Shown here: positions 48,271-60,213 of the stretch, in pieces | How the letters are laid out: every line of letters starts with the position of its first letter | Position numbering within the stretch: the stretch's first letter is position 1 | NCBI GenBank assembly: GCA_963989245.1 | Contig: OZ022339.1 | Span: forward strand, 61,210,853 to 61,274,852 | From: Nansenia antarctica | Taxonomy: Eukaryota > Chordata > Actinopteri > Argentiniformes > Microstomatidae | DNA length: 64,000 nucleotides | Reading direction: 5' to 3' | Notes under the pieces: generated by a model | Told to the model about the DNA's origin: nothing | Database searches by the model: none | The model's input: only the letters and a program-made list of their open reading frames with translations | Translations under genes and position numbers: made by a program

Positions 48271-48672
48271 GTTGCGCGTCATCCAATGGTAGGACGCGCA
48301 ACTCCCAGCGAATCTCCGTTTGTCAATCCGGTGGTCCACTGACATAGGCCTAAACAAGTATTAACAATTCCATGGGTTGCAGTGAACAACAAATCAGGCA
48401 ATTTTCCCACAAGAACAACAACAACCGCACATGATTCAAATGCGCCAATTGAACAAACGGCAATAAGATGCTTTCGTTTTAACTTTATTATATTTATGGG
48501 ATTTCCATCAAGCGCTACTGCCTGGTGCAATGCGGGTCCGACGTAGCCAATAATTGCCTTCAATACATAGTGTGCAATATTGCGGGTCCGTGGTAACCAA
48601 TCAGGAGCGCTGTCACAAAACGGCATAGCAAATTCTCCAACGTGGACCTGGCGCCGTCTTTATAGATTGGAA
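48271..48672. promoter_or_regulatory. CCAAT-box cluster, candidate promoter
   Basis: CCAAT lies at 48283, 48547 and 48597, and the reverse motif ATTGG at 48666. The two central boxes sit in a 50-bp-period direct repeat ('tgcgggtccg' then CCAAT, starting at 48531 and 48581). 'tttatag' at 48659 could serve as a TATA element. The surroundings are richer in CpG than the neighbouring intergenic DNA. Multiple NF-Y sites with a TATA-like element are typical of an active promoter. No open frame follows, so it may drive a non-coding transcript or an upstream calm1 exon. Confidence 0.4.
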
Positions 48673-48729
48673 GTATCCTTCCGCTGCAGTTAAGTAGTGC
48701 TGTGCATGTAGACGTTTCGTATTAGAGCC

Positions 48730-49740
48730 GAACTAGACCAAATCCATTGGATATTTCATGAATAAGCCACATTTGTTATGGATTGTATTTATTGTTAATG
48801 TATACACAGTGTAATGTATGTTAATTATGTATCAATGTTATATTAACTTTGTCTGTGCTCAAAGGATAATTCTTCAGAAAAAAAGGTGTGACATTTGTGT
48901 TTGTTTTATTCAAGGGTACAGACATTTTTCAGAGCAGGACTAGTATCCAGCTTTGGATAAATACAAGATGCCGCTCCAGCTAAATTGAAAGGCTAAAGTT
49001 CCAGTTCCTCATTGTCTGGAGCCTTTCCTTGTCTGTGTCATTTGGACATGATGCCGGGTCTATTTCAGTGGTCCAATGAAATGCGCCTACAGCCTACAGG
49101 CCTATTTCTATGACCCTAGTAAAGGGGCCACTGTGTAGTAGACTGTTCTAGACTAATATGATGCTCTGAGGAGAGACACAGTGTGGGCGGGAGAAGTTCC
49201 ATTGGCTCAGAGCATCTTTCTAAGTAGAAACAATTGCTGACAATAGACATGGACATAAATAAAGTATGTGTCTAAAACTTGTATTGAGTGTAGTGTATTG
49301 GTTACTTTATTTGGACTAACTAATTGTTTCGAAACCAATGAAAAAGAGGTGAAACAAAGTAATTTCAGCATAATTCAAAGAGGAGATGGGAACCATGCAC
49401 ATGAAGTTGACAGGGCGCATCTAAATATCGGAATTGTTACCTGCTCCATTCACACAGGCCTGTTAGCAGCTAAACTCAGATGGAGCCTACTGTAGGTTAT
49501 TGACATTTCAACTCCTGAGACCTTTCACACAGAATCCTAAGGCAGATACAGTAGTAGCATACACTGCATGTAAAGACTGTTGTGTCAAATGGGGAGCTAT
49601 ATGCTGCCAATTAGGCCTGATTGAATTTTGGGGTTTACAGTTGACAGCTAGACGCAACCACAGGCATTCCAATGATTGACGTGTCTCCGTCTAGTGGGAG
49701 GGGCCTGGGTAAGTATCTGCAGTTCAGATATAAGGAAGTG
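48730..49740. other. Gene-free stretch upstream of calm1
   Basis: No coding features. The last 150 bases lead into the proximal calm1 promoter. Confidence 0.4.
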
Positions 49741-49768
49741 AGTGATCAGTGCTAGTGTGGCGGAGGGA

Positions 49769-49774
49769 TATATA
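49769..49774 (+). promoter_or_regulatory. calm1: TATA-like element of calm1
   Basis: TATATA lies within 'gggatatatacggctac', about 127 bases upstream of the calm1 ATG. This would place the start of transcription near 49800 and give a 5' UTR of about 95 bases. Confidence 0.5.
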
Positions 49775-49895
49775 CGGCTACCCCCATTCTGACCACGGCG
49801 AATATACACACCTCCATCCAGCTAGTGGAACTCCATCTAAGGAACGCGAACACTCATAGTCTGGTTCATAGATAATCAGCTCAGATTCATCAAAC

Positions 49896-52800
49896 ATGGT
49901 ATGTATTTTGATTCAATGTAGTTATTTTTTCCAATGCATTTACAATAAGGATTTTACGGGGCAAGGAAATACTTGAAAATCCTGCTATTTGCTTTTTCAT
50001 TCATTGATAGATCTTATACCCTACATTGTTTCATTTTACGCGGATTATGAATAAGTGCTGTCAAAAGGGTTATTTCGCAGCAATAACATTAAGGCTTAAT
50101 GTAAGGTCACAACAGAATGAGTACATTTGGTTTGGAGAAAAAAAAATCTTGGGCGATGCAACACTCAAAATGGAGCGGGATTCCGCGATAACTGCGCAAT
50201 TCTACGCATAATAGTTGGCCCGATGGCTATATCGGGTCATGTTGCTTGCTCGCGGTTGCATGATGTTGCAGATTGAATTAATTAATGCTCAGATTACATT
50301 AATATCATTGGAATAAACGGCTAAACTAGATAGATTATTACACCATAATTCTATAGGTGAATTTCATTTTTAGAGTCGATGGCGCGCAGGCGGATATGGT
50401 ATCGGGCTGTTGCTCACTAGACCAGCCCTAAAATGATGACATGTTGAACTGATCTACACGGTAGAAATGGATCTACGACATAAACACCTTTATGCACTAG
50501 TACTGAAATTTCAGATGTCAACATAAAATGTCTTCTTAATGAAGTAATAAACCTGCTCGAGACCGTTCCTTTTTCTACGTTGCATCATCGTGCTGCTGTC
50601 CGTGATGAGGACCATGATGCGACTTGCAACAGTGTAATATTGTCTATCTACGTTCCTCCACGGAACTTGACTTGTCCATCTTCCTCAAATTAAGAATGGG
50701 TCAAATTGCAACATTTTGCGTCATATCACTGGTTACACTGTTTTGCGTTGACGTTGGATTATCTCAATCCGATGCTGACTGATTTGGTTGCCTTGTGCAA
50801 ATTCTCAATGGTATGCAAATTCTGTTTCAGTCGTTTCATCGAACTGTCAGCTCTTTTTCATGCCCATGGTCAACAGCTGCTGGGTTTGGTGTCTCCATTG
50901 GGTTCTCACAATGCTATAGCCTATATCTTTAGGGGTAGAATTCCATCTGTTTGATTACATGTTGCAGTAACATAATTATGTCATGGCATATTGGACTAAT
51001 GTAAGGTGTGACATACTAGGCCTAGTGATGTAATATTATATTATTAGTCATGTATGGCTGTTTACCCATTTCAAACTCGTATGAACACACCATTTATATT
51101 AGATTCATCTATGATACGTCATGTAAGGATAAGTCATCAGGCAATTGATCTGGAAGTGGAAAAAAGGGCCTCTCCCTGTTCCTGCTAATTCATTGATTAT
51201 CATCAGCCTAGATGCATCTCTAATGGCTCTGGGGAGTCAAGACAGACCTCATTTTCTTGCTGTGATCAAATATCCCATATATGGTATCGAACTGCATGTG
51301 GTTTCACATTGCACAGTATAGTAAGTAATTGGAGTGTAAAACGTGTATTGTTATGGAGCTGAGAAGGTTAATCCCACGAGGCAGTGGCTCATGAATGGTC
51401 AACACAGCCATTTAAGTGGAAATCCTCTCTCCCATTCAGATGGAAGTATCGAGTAAGTAGTCCAACCATACTAAGACCTATCCTATTCCTGTTACCGGCC
51501 TTGTTTGCTGATGCATGTTTAGTAACTCAGGAGACATTTGATCCTGTGTATTGAATAATGTATTTGCTTGGCAGCCGCTCTGGTCCAGGGCGAGGTAAAC
51601 TGCTGTGGGTTTGTGGTGTAAACTCTAGCCACCGTCCCATATGGTGGCCCGCAGGGTGTAGGGCTAGCTGCTGGCAACTAGTGTAGTGATGACCCCCCCC
51701 AACCATCTTTTGTCCCTGGCTGAAAGGGAAGAGGTGTTCAGCATTATGTGTGTGTGTGTGTGTGTCTCTCTCTCTCTCTCCTCTCTCTCGCACGCACGTT
51801 GGTTGGTTTGCATATTCCACATCGTGGTGCAAGTTAGGTGCTGGTTCTCCTGTATAGAGCTACTATAGACCTGAAGCATAAAGACTCCCAAGTGGATTAG
51901 GCCTGATGGTTTTAGGAAGGACAGGCATTGGGAGGGCTTTTGCTGTCCCAGTGAACTGTTGAGCACCTTAGCCCTGTTTCTAGCTCCATGCTGGGGTAGG
52001 ACAGAAGGCGTGGTTGACCCACTCATGCCAGCGAGTTTGTGCCAGGCTCCACCCCACCTCCCCACCCCTCTCCAAGCTGTCCTCAGTACGAGCAGAACAC
52101 TCCCATCTCCATGGGACAGGGTGAATCAGGGGGAGTTTCCTGAGTTGAGTGTGTGTCAGGGGAGGGGGGGGGGTCCTGCCCAAGCCCAAGCCCAAGCCCT
52201 GTTGTCTTCCCCTGCTCTAGCCCAGTTCATGGCAGGTGGATCGAGAGAGAGAGGAAGCCTCTCTCCAGAGGGGAAAGGCCTGGAGTGGGAGTGGGAGTAG
52301 GTGTGGGCCGGGTTCCAGGCAGCGATGCCAAGGGAAGGAATGAGAAGAAAAGGAAGGGCCGGTGAAGGGCCTGTTCAGCAGCACGGTCAGGCCCAACAGG
52401 CTGCCTGGGCCCCAGCCAGAGGTTCTCTACCACTGAGTCACTGAACCCAACGCCCAGCCTGTTAGAGAGAGGGGAAAAAATGGATAAAAGGGATTAAGCA
52501 AAGAGGGAGCGAGAGAGTGTGTGATGAGAGGGGGAAAAACAGAGAGATAAAGGGAGAGAACATGAGATGGGGACGTAAGAACATGAATTGGGGCGGAAGA
52601 GGGGCCGGAGCGATGTCCATTCGTTCATTACCCCTACCCTTCAAAGTAAAATCGTTTATCTCTGACGTTTCACAAATCTCACAGATGGAGAGACAGGAAG
52701 GAGGAGATGGGGGAGGAAAGGCAAATGCTATTGTACGCAGTTTATTGAATCATGGCAGCTAATGTTATCAGAAATGTTGAAGTCACCCATTGCTCTCTGT

Positions 52801-53191
52801 GTATGTTTAGATCTTTCAAAACAATATGGCAATAGCTGTGGACGGGGGGGGAACAAGGTTTTGTTGTAGTCCTGCTTGGTTATACAGTCAAATTCTCCAT
52901 GAACATTGACAGTTGACAACGATAAATGTAATTTATAAAAAAGCTTTGACTTCGAGGAAGCCTCGTTCCACACTCTGGGAGTGGCCCCATGGTAGGATGT
53001 GGCAGAATAAGAACTTTGTTTGTTGGCCTCTGTGTGTGTGGTATTGTCAAATACCCACATGTCCAATTCAAACAAACAGACGCAAACATCTGCTGTAGCC
53101 TAAACCTTGCTTTGGGGCAGAACTGGCTACTGTGACTAATTCACAGGAAACATGGTGATGGAAAGTATTGACAGAGAGGAAAATCCCATTT

Positions 53192-53231
<40 letters not shown>

Positions 53232-56200
53232 CTGTGTGTGTGTGTGTTTTCCTTGCCAGCAGCAGGGCTGACGTCAGTGGTTTGTTGGCGTAACAGTAAC
53301 TCTGTTTTCCCAAACTGTATGGGTACCTGCGGGGTCTGGCATTTACACCATTAACAGGGCAGTAGGGCGTTGCACATGTTTGTTTGTAAAACTGCGAGGC
53401 CTTTCGCTAGAATTCACCACCACCCATCTGTGTGGGTCGGGTCCTGAGCAGCACTGTACCTCCAAGCTGCCAACCAAGTCATTAAAGCTGTCTGACTCAC
53501 TGGAGCCATTAAACACGCCTAGGAGGGCCAACATGAGGGAAGGGAAGCCAAACCATAGAAATAAGATTCCAGTTCTATGAATTCCAGTTCTAGCAGAAAT
53601 AAGATTCCAGTTCTACCATCACACCCTCTCAGCTCAGTAGACCAGGGTCTGGTCTGACTTCTGGGTGGGTGGGTGACAAGACATTTACATCTACATTCTA
53701 ATAATTTCTCCTGACTTATGCACTTCCCAACGTTGATTTAAAAGCATAACGATTGATGTACGCATTGGTCTTTATATCAATCATGTGCTATTAAATCAAA
53801 TCAAAGTGTGTGGGGGGAGTGGAAAGAACCGGCACTCACTACAATTACTTTTGAGTTAATTAAATGCATTGCACCAGCATGTTTAAAAACATGCGTTGCA
53901 CACAAGTCCACACTTCAGGAAAAGGCTGCAGAAATGGGATGCAGCAATTCTCTGTCCTGTTCCAGGCACTGGGCTGTGTGTGGTGGGCATTGAACAGTCT
54001 CTTCACTGTGGGGTTGTTGTGTTGGGAGGAGCTCATGCAGGGCGGGAGGGAGGGGAGCCAGCGTGATACTGATGATTCAGTAGATTGGTATTTGGATTTA
54101 TGATTGAGTAACTTGTTTTTTGTTTTTTCTCTTCCTTTTTCCCCCCCATCCCACAGGCCGACCAACTAACAGAGGAGCAGATCGCAGGTAGGAATGGGTG
54201 GGGGAAAAATCCCCTCTGGCTTATTTTCAGACGTTTTAGCCCTAATGAAAACCAAGCATTTGTGTTATTTGATGTCCCCAATCATAGCTATAGACTTTCC
54301 TTTTCTGTGTATTTTGTGATGTTGGCTGAGAGAATCTGGAAGGAACTAGAATGTTCTTTATAAAAGTGGAACTGGTTTGTGTCTGTGATGAAGAGGGCTA
54401 TGTGTTACTCCTCTCAGTCGGATAGTAAAGTCCTCAGTGACTAATTAGCCAATGCAGTGGGGTCCTCGGCCCAGGCTGCTTTAACCAGTAGACTTCAAAC
54501 ATCTCACTCGAGTGTGTTTTTTTATTTTTTTATGGCCCCTTTTAATATTAGCCCACTGGAATTACTTTCACAGATATTAAACAACTTATTAAAAACTGTT
54601 CATTACTCTATCTCTCTCTACACTTCCAAACTTCGACTGTACCGTGGCCTGTTTTCTTATCATTATCATTGATTGCAATAATATGTTATTTTGCTACAAT
54701 GTATTATCTCAGTGGTGTTTCCTAAGTGTTAGTTTTAGTACTGTGATCCACTAAATGCCTTTTTGAATTATTTCATAACCTGCCAAATAGACAACCATGT
54801 TTCTAACCACAACTGTCTGATTGTCTGATCAACCACTAATCCACCATTTTGGAAACACTTGACTGATCTCATTTCCTCTTTGCCTTTTACCACCTCCTCA
54901 CAGAGTTCAAGGAGGCATTCTCCTTATTCGACAAGGACGGCGATGGCACCATCACAACCAAAGAGCTGGGGACAGTCATGAGGTCGCTGGGCCAGAACCC
55001 CACAGAGGCGGAGCTTCAGGACATGATCAACGAGGTGGACGCTGACGGTGAGTGTCTCTCCACACCTGATTGGTCGAGAGTGAGGAAGTGAAAACTATAG
55101 ATAGAAAACAAAAGCCAAATGGCCAAAAGTTCTATAGGAGACTATCTACAACCATTACATCATGTAGTTCAGTTTCCATCACAGTCCGACTCACACAAGG
55201 CAAGTTGCAGCAGCAATTATGACCTTTGACCTATTTGGCATTATTTTGGCAACGCAAAAATGTGTGTGGTAGTTTGTTTTAGTTTTTTCAATGGCCCGCC
55301 TAAGCTTCCGTTATTCTTTCAGGAAAGTACTGCTGTCAGCGATTCATTCACTGCCTGTTTAGGAGTTTGTTGACAATGTCAGTCATGTGACTGCACTGTG
55401 TCCTGCCTGCAGCGCTGGATGAGTAGACCCAGCTTAGCGTCACAGTGTCAGCGTTAGTGTTAACCCCCAAACCACAACGGGCATGTCACGTCTCTCTTGT
55501 GGAACCGTTGTCCGTCAGCCACAGTTGAATCGTTCCCACAGTTGTCTGCGACATGCTGGACTGGCTTCGTGAGCAGTGCGGCCGTAGGAGTTTAGGATCC
55601 AACCATCCAAGTCTATTTTCACCTCTGCGAAAAGCCATCCTGACGGAAACAGCACAAGTTGAGTCTACCCAAAGCCTCTCTCCTCGTCAGTCTTCCTGCT
55701 TTACTGATGACATGCTTCTGTTACGGGCTTGTCACCAGCACAACCCCCGATGTGTCAAGAGGACTGTCACTGAGTGAGTGACAGGACAGGATGAGTGAGG
55801 TCTTCGACATGCCTTTTGCCAGTCCATGTAGAAGAGGTGATTTGAAATCAAGCTCTTGTAGTTAGTTCTGGCTGAGAAATGTAAACTCAAATGTCGTCCT
55901 CGGACCTTGAGGATGTCCTCTTGAATGCTTCGGTCGTCCACATGGGAGACCCGGATTCAAACCTCGTCTGTCACACCCACAGACAAATCGACACATTCCG
56001 CCGTTCTCTTCTGCCTATGCTAGCGATGGATCACAGTAAGTGCCATTGTGACGGTCAGAGAGGGCAGTGACAGTAGTGGGAGTTGGGCTAATTCTCGTTT
56101 GCGTCCTTGGCTTTAACCATGTTCTGAAATGGAAGCTGTCAGTTTGCCTATACCCCAGTGATACCCTGCCAGCTTATAGGATTTTCTAAATAGGGCCTTA

Positions 56201-57287
56201 TTGATCGGTGGGATTGATCGATTCCAAGGCGACTTGGCCACTGTATCAAAGCCCCACACACACACACCCCTCCCACCCTGTTCTGCATTGCCTTCCTCCA
56301 TGGCTGATGCAATCTAGGTCAGACAGCAATGAAGCTAGTAATGGAAAATAAAAGTGATTACATAATCCACTCTGCGCTTCGTTTGCACATCCAGTACCCA
56401 CACAGAGAGAGAACAGTGATGTGATGTCAGATGGGTCACCGAACGTTGCTTATTTACCAAACAGGCTGTGGCTCCTGAGCTGCAGACAGACAGACAACAA
56501 GGTTAGGGAAGACATGGCTGTGCGTCACTGAGAAGGGCTGTTTGAAAGCCGCTGGCACAAAGAAAGCCGTGTTCGTTGTAATATCTTCGGTTCACATGAC
56601 ACTATTAATGAATCGCGGTATTTCGTTACCGTGCCAACCCGTGGTCTGAAGAATGGAGGATGACCACAGTCTCCAAGTCGTCCATATGTCTGCCTGTTTT
56701 TGCGTCGGCTCCTCTTACATACTGTGTGTATATATAATAGCACCAATCTCCCACTTGTTCTCTCCCTCCTCTCCTCTCCTCTCCTCTCCATCTTCATCTC
56801 TCCCACCCACTCACGCTCGCCCTGTTCTACGTCAAGCAGCCAGACCCCAAGAGCCAGTCAAGCAGATGGTGTATGACTGGAAGCCAAGGGAGAGCCTCTT
56901 CAGGATTATTATTATTTTTCCCTTCAGTCCAGTGATGGTTGTTCAGGACTGGCTTTTGATGGCGCTCTCCCTTGTGGCATGTGTTACTGTGTTCCTAGGC
57001 TGCTGCCCTGCTGCCTTGCTGCATTAGATAACAGGTCCTGAGACGGCTACCCGGGGCCATTAGATTGCCATCTGCCCCATCGTATTAGGCTCTCTGGTCC
57101 CCTGCTTACTGGCGCTCGTTAATCCCAGTCCGACAGACCCCCCCATTTGTCCCCTATGTGGGGATAATCCAGCGATTCACTGACTTCCACCTAACGCGCA
57201 CCCACCCCCATCAATCCAATCCCACATTTGTTTTTGTTTATCTGCCTTTAATCATGCCCACCCACCTCCCCTTGCGGTGATCGAATG

Positions 57288-57331
<44 letters not shown>

Positions 57332-59235
57332 ACTCTTCCCCCTCCACCCCAACAAAGAGCCGTAGATCACAGAACATTCTCTGTCGAGGATCATGATCCT
57401 AGAGTAATCCTCACTGAACAGTAACATGGTTATTGATCCCACTGCTGCCACCAACATCCGTCCTCCTCGCCCTTGTGCCGTTCTACTGTGAGCCCACACC
57501 CTATGGAGGCTGGCTTGTTAGCAGCTGTGTCATGGAGTGCTTTTGACAGGGGGAGATGAGCCCTGATTCATGGTGCTTCACAGAGGGTATGTGTCTGCAT
57601 TATGGATGAATGTGGAGGTTGGATTCTCCCTCTTATCTCTTGGCACGGTACACACACACACACCTCCCAGGGCTTGCCTGAGGTACTTTAAAGAGGGGGA
57701 GCCTCACATCTGCCTCCCCCTCCTCAGGGATGTTTATGGCAGTGAAGGAGCTGTTTACAGTCGAGTCTAGGGTATTCACCTCACAGAACACCTCATTTGT
57801 TCAGAAAACAGTTTTTTTTTAAGCATTGGTTTTTTTAAGCACTGTTTTAAATGATACTCGACATTTATGGATTAAAAAAAGATTAAAGCTTCACTCTCAG
57901 TTTGAAATAAAAAGCTTTTTTCTAATAAAGCAAATGAATATTCCTGCATTTTGGATTTCTCATACAATGCATTTTGAGTGAATGGGTCTGTTTGTCTCCA
58001 TGACAGGCAACGGAACCATTGATTTCCCAGAGTTCCTGACCATGATGGCCAGAAAAATGAAAGACACAGACAGTGAGGAGGAGATCCGTGAGGCTTTCAG
58101 GGTATTCGACAAGGTAAACTATTACATTTACGCCTGGAGAGCAAAATAACAGTAACTGTGAAAAACGTGAAGTTTTAGACATATCTACCATCTTGTACAA
58201 CATTGTTTTCTACTTCACTATTACATGACTTCCTGTTGGCTTCCCTTCTGTCGTTAAACCTGTTAATGAATAGTCCAATGGGAGTTCCTTCTCCGTTCAT
58301 CAACCAATGGGGATTTGTTGCTTTCCTGTGTCTCCAGGACGGGAACGGCTACATCAGTGCCGCAGAGCTCCGTCACGTCATGACAAACCTGGGGGAGAAG
58401 CTAACAGACGAGGAGGTAGACGAGATGATCAGAGAAGCAGACATTGACGGTGATGGCCAGGTCAACTACGAAGGTAAAACGAGGAGGAGGAGGAGGAGGG
58501 TGAGGGGAGGGTCACCATAGACAGCAGGCTTTACCAGTCTATACATAATACAATTGCATACATACCAGAGGAGGTAGGACACAATTTCTCATTCCATTCA
58601 TTACAATGAGCCCATCCTCCGATTTCTGCCACCACTCATACATACATACATACATACATACATACATGCATGCATACATACACTGTAACAGTGGTTATTA
58701 GATAGAGCCATCTAAGATGGAGATCTGATGAGGCCATCACATTGAATCATTATCACCATGCTAGAAGCCCTCTCTCTCTCTCTCTCTCATCCTCCCTGTA
58801 CTGTTAGTCCCTCAGCACATTACACGAGAGACTGCACTCATTTTCTAGAAGGCTGTTGACATATCAACAGTCCTTAAGTCTTGGTTGGAAAGTGTCCTAC
58901 TTTTCTGCTCCCATTGGTCATAAACAGAATATAGACTCTATAGATGTGTTGAAAGCCTTCTGTTTTTGGTCATCCGTTGTATTCACAGCGGGCGCACGTG
59001 ACTTTTTAATTAAATAGGCTTAATGAGATGAACATGGAAGCCATTTGGAAACGGGACACTAATTATGATTCGTGTTCTCTACCTCCTCTGCTTGATTAGA
59101 AAGTTAATAAAGCATTTAACAATTTAGCAGGTGACTGCCCTTACCGGCAGTGGGCCAATAGGCTGCATCCTAATCCATGTTTTCTTGTGTCCTTGTCTCC
59201 ATACAGAGTTTGTACAGATGATGACTGCAAAGTGA
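49896..59235 (+). CDS. calm1: Calmodulin (CALM1), 6 coding exons, 149 aa
   Basis: Exons are 49896-49898 (ATG only), 54157-54187, 54904-55047, 58007-58113, 58338-58473 and 59207-59235. Coding lengths of 3, 31, 144, 107, 136 and 29 bases sum to 150 codons, the layout known for vertebrate calmodulin genes. The four EF-hand loops are complete: DKDGDGTITTKE (21-32), DADGNGTIDFPE (57-68), DKDGNGYISAAE (94-105) and DIDGDGQVNYEE (130-141). The central linker is KMKDTDSEEE. The deduced protein matches the invariant vertebrate calmodulin as I know it. It is the universal Ca2+ sensor of cytosol and nucleus. Assignment to calm1 rests on synteny with psmc1 and kcnk13, because all paralogues encode one protein. 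Intron 1 is 4.3 kb. Confidence 0.98.
51743..51790. repeat. (TG)n-(TC)n in calm1 intron 1
   Basis: A TG run followed directly by a TC run. Confidence 0.85.
53192..53247. repeat. (TG)n in calm1 intron 1
   Basis: TG tract interrupted by TATGTATG. Confidence 0.85.
55925..55985 (+). mobile_element. SINE-like fragment in calm1 intron 3
   Basis: 'catgggagacccggattcaa' contains a B-box-like element and matches 3588-3630 in order of motifs through 'gtcac'. It is short and diverged. Confidence 0.3.
56757..56790. repeat. (CTCCT)n in calm1 intron 3
   Basis: About six pentanucleotide units. Confidence 0.85.
57289..57332. repeat. (TC)n in calm1 intron 3
   Basis: TC run ending in CACTCTCACTC. Confidence 0.9.
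58581..58640 (-). mobile_element. Palindromic MITE, single arm (copy D), calm1 intron 5
   Basis: 'ctcattccattca' then 'caatgagcccatcctccgat' matches the right arm of the palindrome at 14433-14598. Confidence 0.65.
58637..58682. repeat. (ATAC)n in calm1 intron 5
   Basis: About eleven CATA units with two CATG variants. Confidence 0.9.
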
Positions 59236-59363
59236 AGCTCGCCCGACCTGCCCTGTCCCCTCTTAGAAGAAAAAAAAAAAATCTAATGTTTTACTTACCT
59301 CTTGGAAAAAAAAAATGTTCATTTATTCATACTGTTTCTGTATAGAAAATAATTGAATGTTGA

Positions 59364-59369
59364 AATAAA
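59364..59369 (+). terminator. calm1: Proximal poly(A) signal of calm1
   Basis: AATAAA 128 bases after the stop, followed by 'tccttctgtccacacgg'. Confidence 0.6.
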
Positions 59370-60207
59370 ATATCCTTCTGTCCACACGGAAAAAAAAAAA
59401 AGCTATAAAAAAACAAAAAAATACTATCTGCATGAAAATGGTTAGTGATCCTGTCCCCCCAAAGATCAGTTAGCATCAGTACTACTTACTTAACGAGAAA
59501 AAATAACCTGTAACTACCTTCAATTTAAACTGAAGCAAAGCATTTGGCAAACTCCTCCAGTTCCATCTGCTAGTGGTGATGTTTGGGCTGGCCATCTCTT
59601 CTTCTTCTCTGTTTTCTGTTCTTCATGCATGCAGCTTGGGACTGGAGCACTCCCTCCGGCCAACCAAAGCGTGCTGATTCCTAGGAGGTGTCGTATTGTT
59701 GGTTTGGTACAGTTTTTTGTATTTGGAGCGGAACCCTAAAGATGAACGGAAAAGCTGGTTCTAATTCAAGCGAAATGAAAGTGGAATGGGACTTAATTGT
59801 ATGCTAGATAAAAAGCGGAAAAAAACAAAAATGTTTAAAAAAAAAACAATAATTACATTTTCAAAATGTTTGGCATGTTTTTTTTGTTCTGTTATGTTAT
59901 TTGGACGGCCATCCTACTAGTTGTGCATCCCTCCCTACAGAGGGGGGGATAAAGAGTCTTACGGTGAGGTTTGTTTTGCCGGGATGGAGTGTCCCTCTTT
60001 CTGGCAAGAGAGAATCACTGGCCTTCACGTTTCTTTCTTCTGTTTCTCGACTCGGACACGAGCGTGGTGAACGATGTTGTGTTCTATATCTGCAGCTCAT
60101 ACTGTTGGAGTTTCAGCACAAGAGTCTTCTCGACTGTTCATCTGAGTTCAGTTTACATTCATTCCAAGTTGTACATGCTAGTCTTTAATTTTTTGTTTTT
60201 TTTTTCA

Positions 60208-60213
60208 AATAAA
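60208..60213 (+). terminator. calm1: Distal poly(A) signal of calm1
   Basis: AATAAA about 970 bases after the stop, with 'attgctgtgcgtagtgtg' downstream. Two signals suggest short and long 3' UTR isoforms, as known for calmodulin mRNAs. Confidence 0.6.

Noticed and set aside
48160..48626. Minus-strand open frames over the CCAAT cluster
   Set aside because: They show no resemblance to known proteins. The region reads better as a promoter-like segment.
58203..58520. 105-codon frame covering calm1 exon 5
   Set aside because: Only 58338-58473 is coding. The rest is intron read-through.
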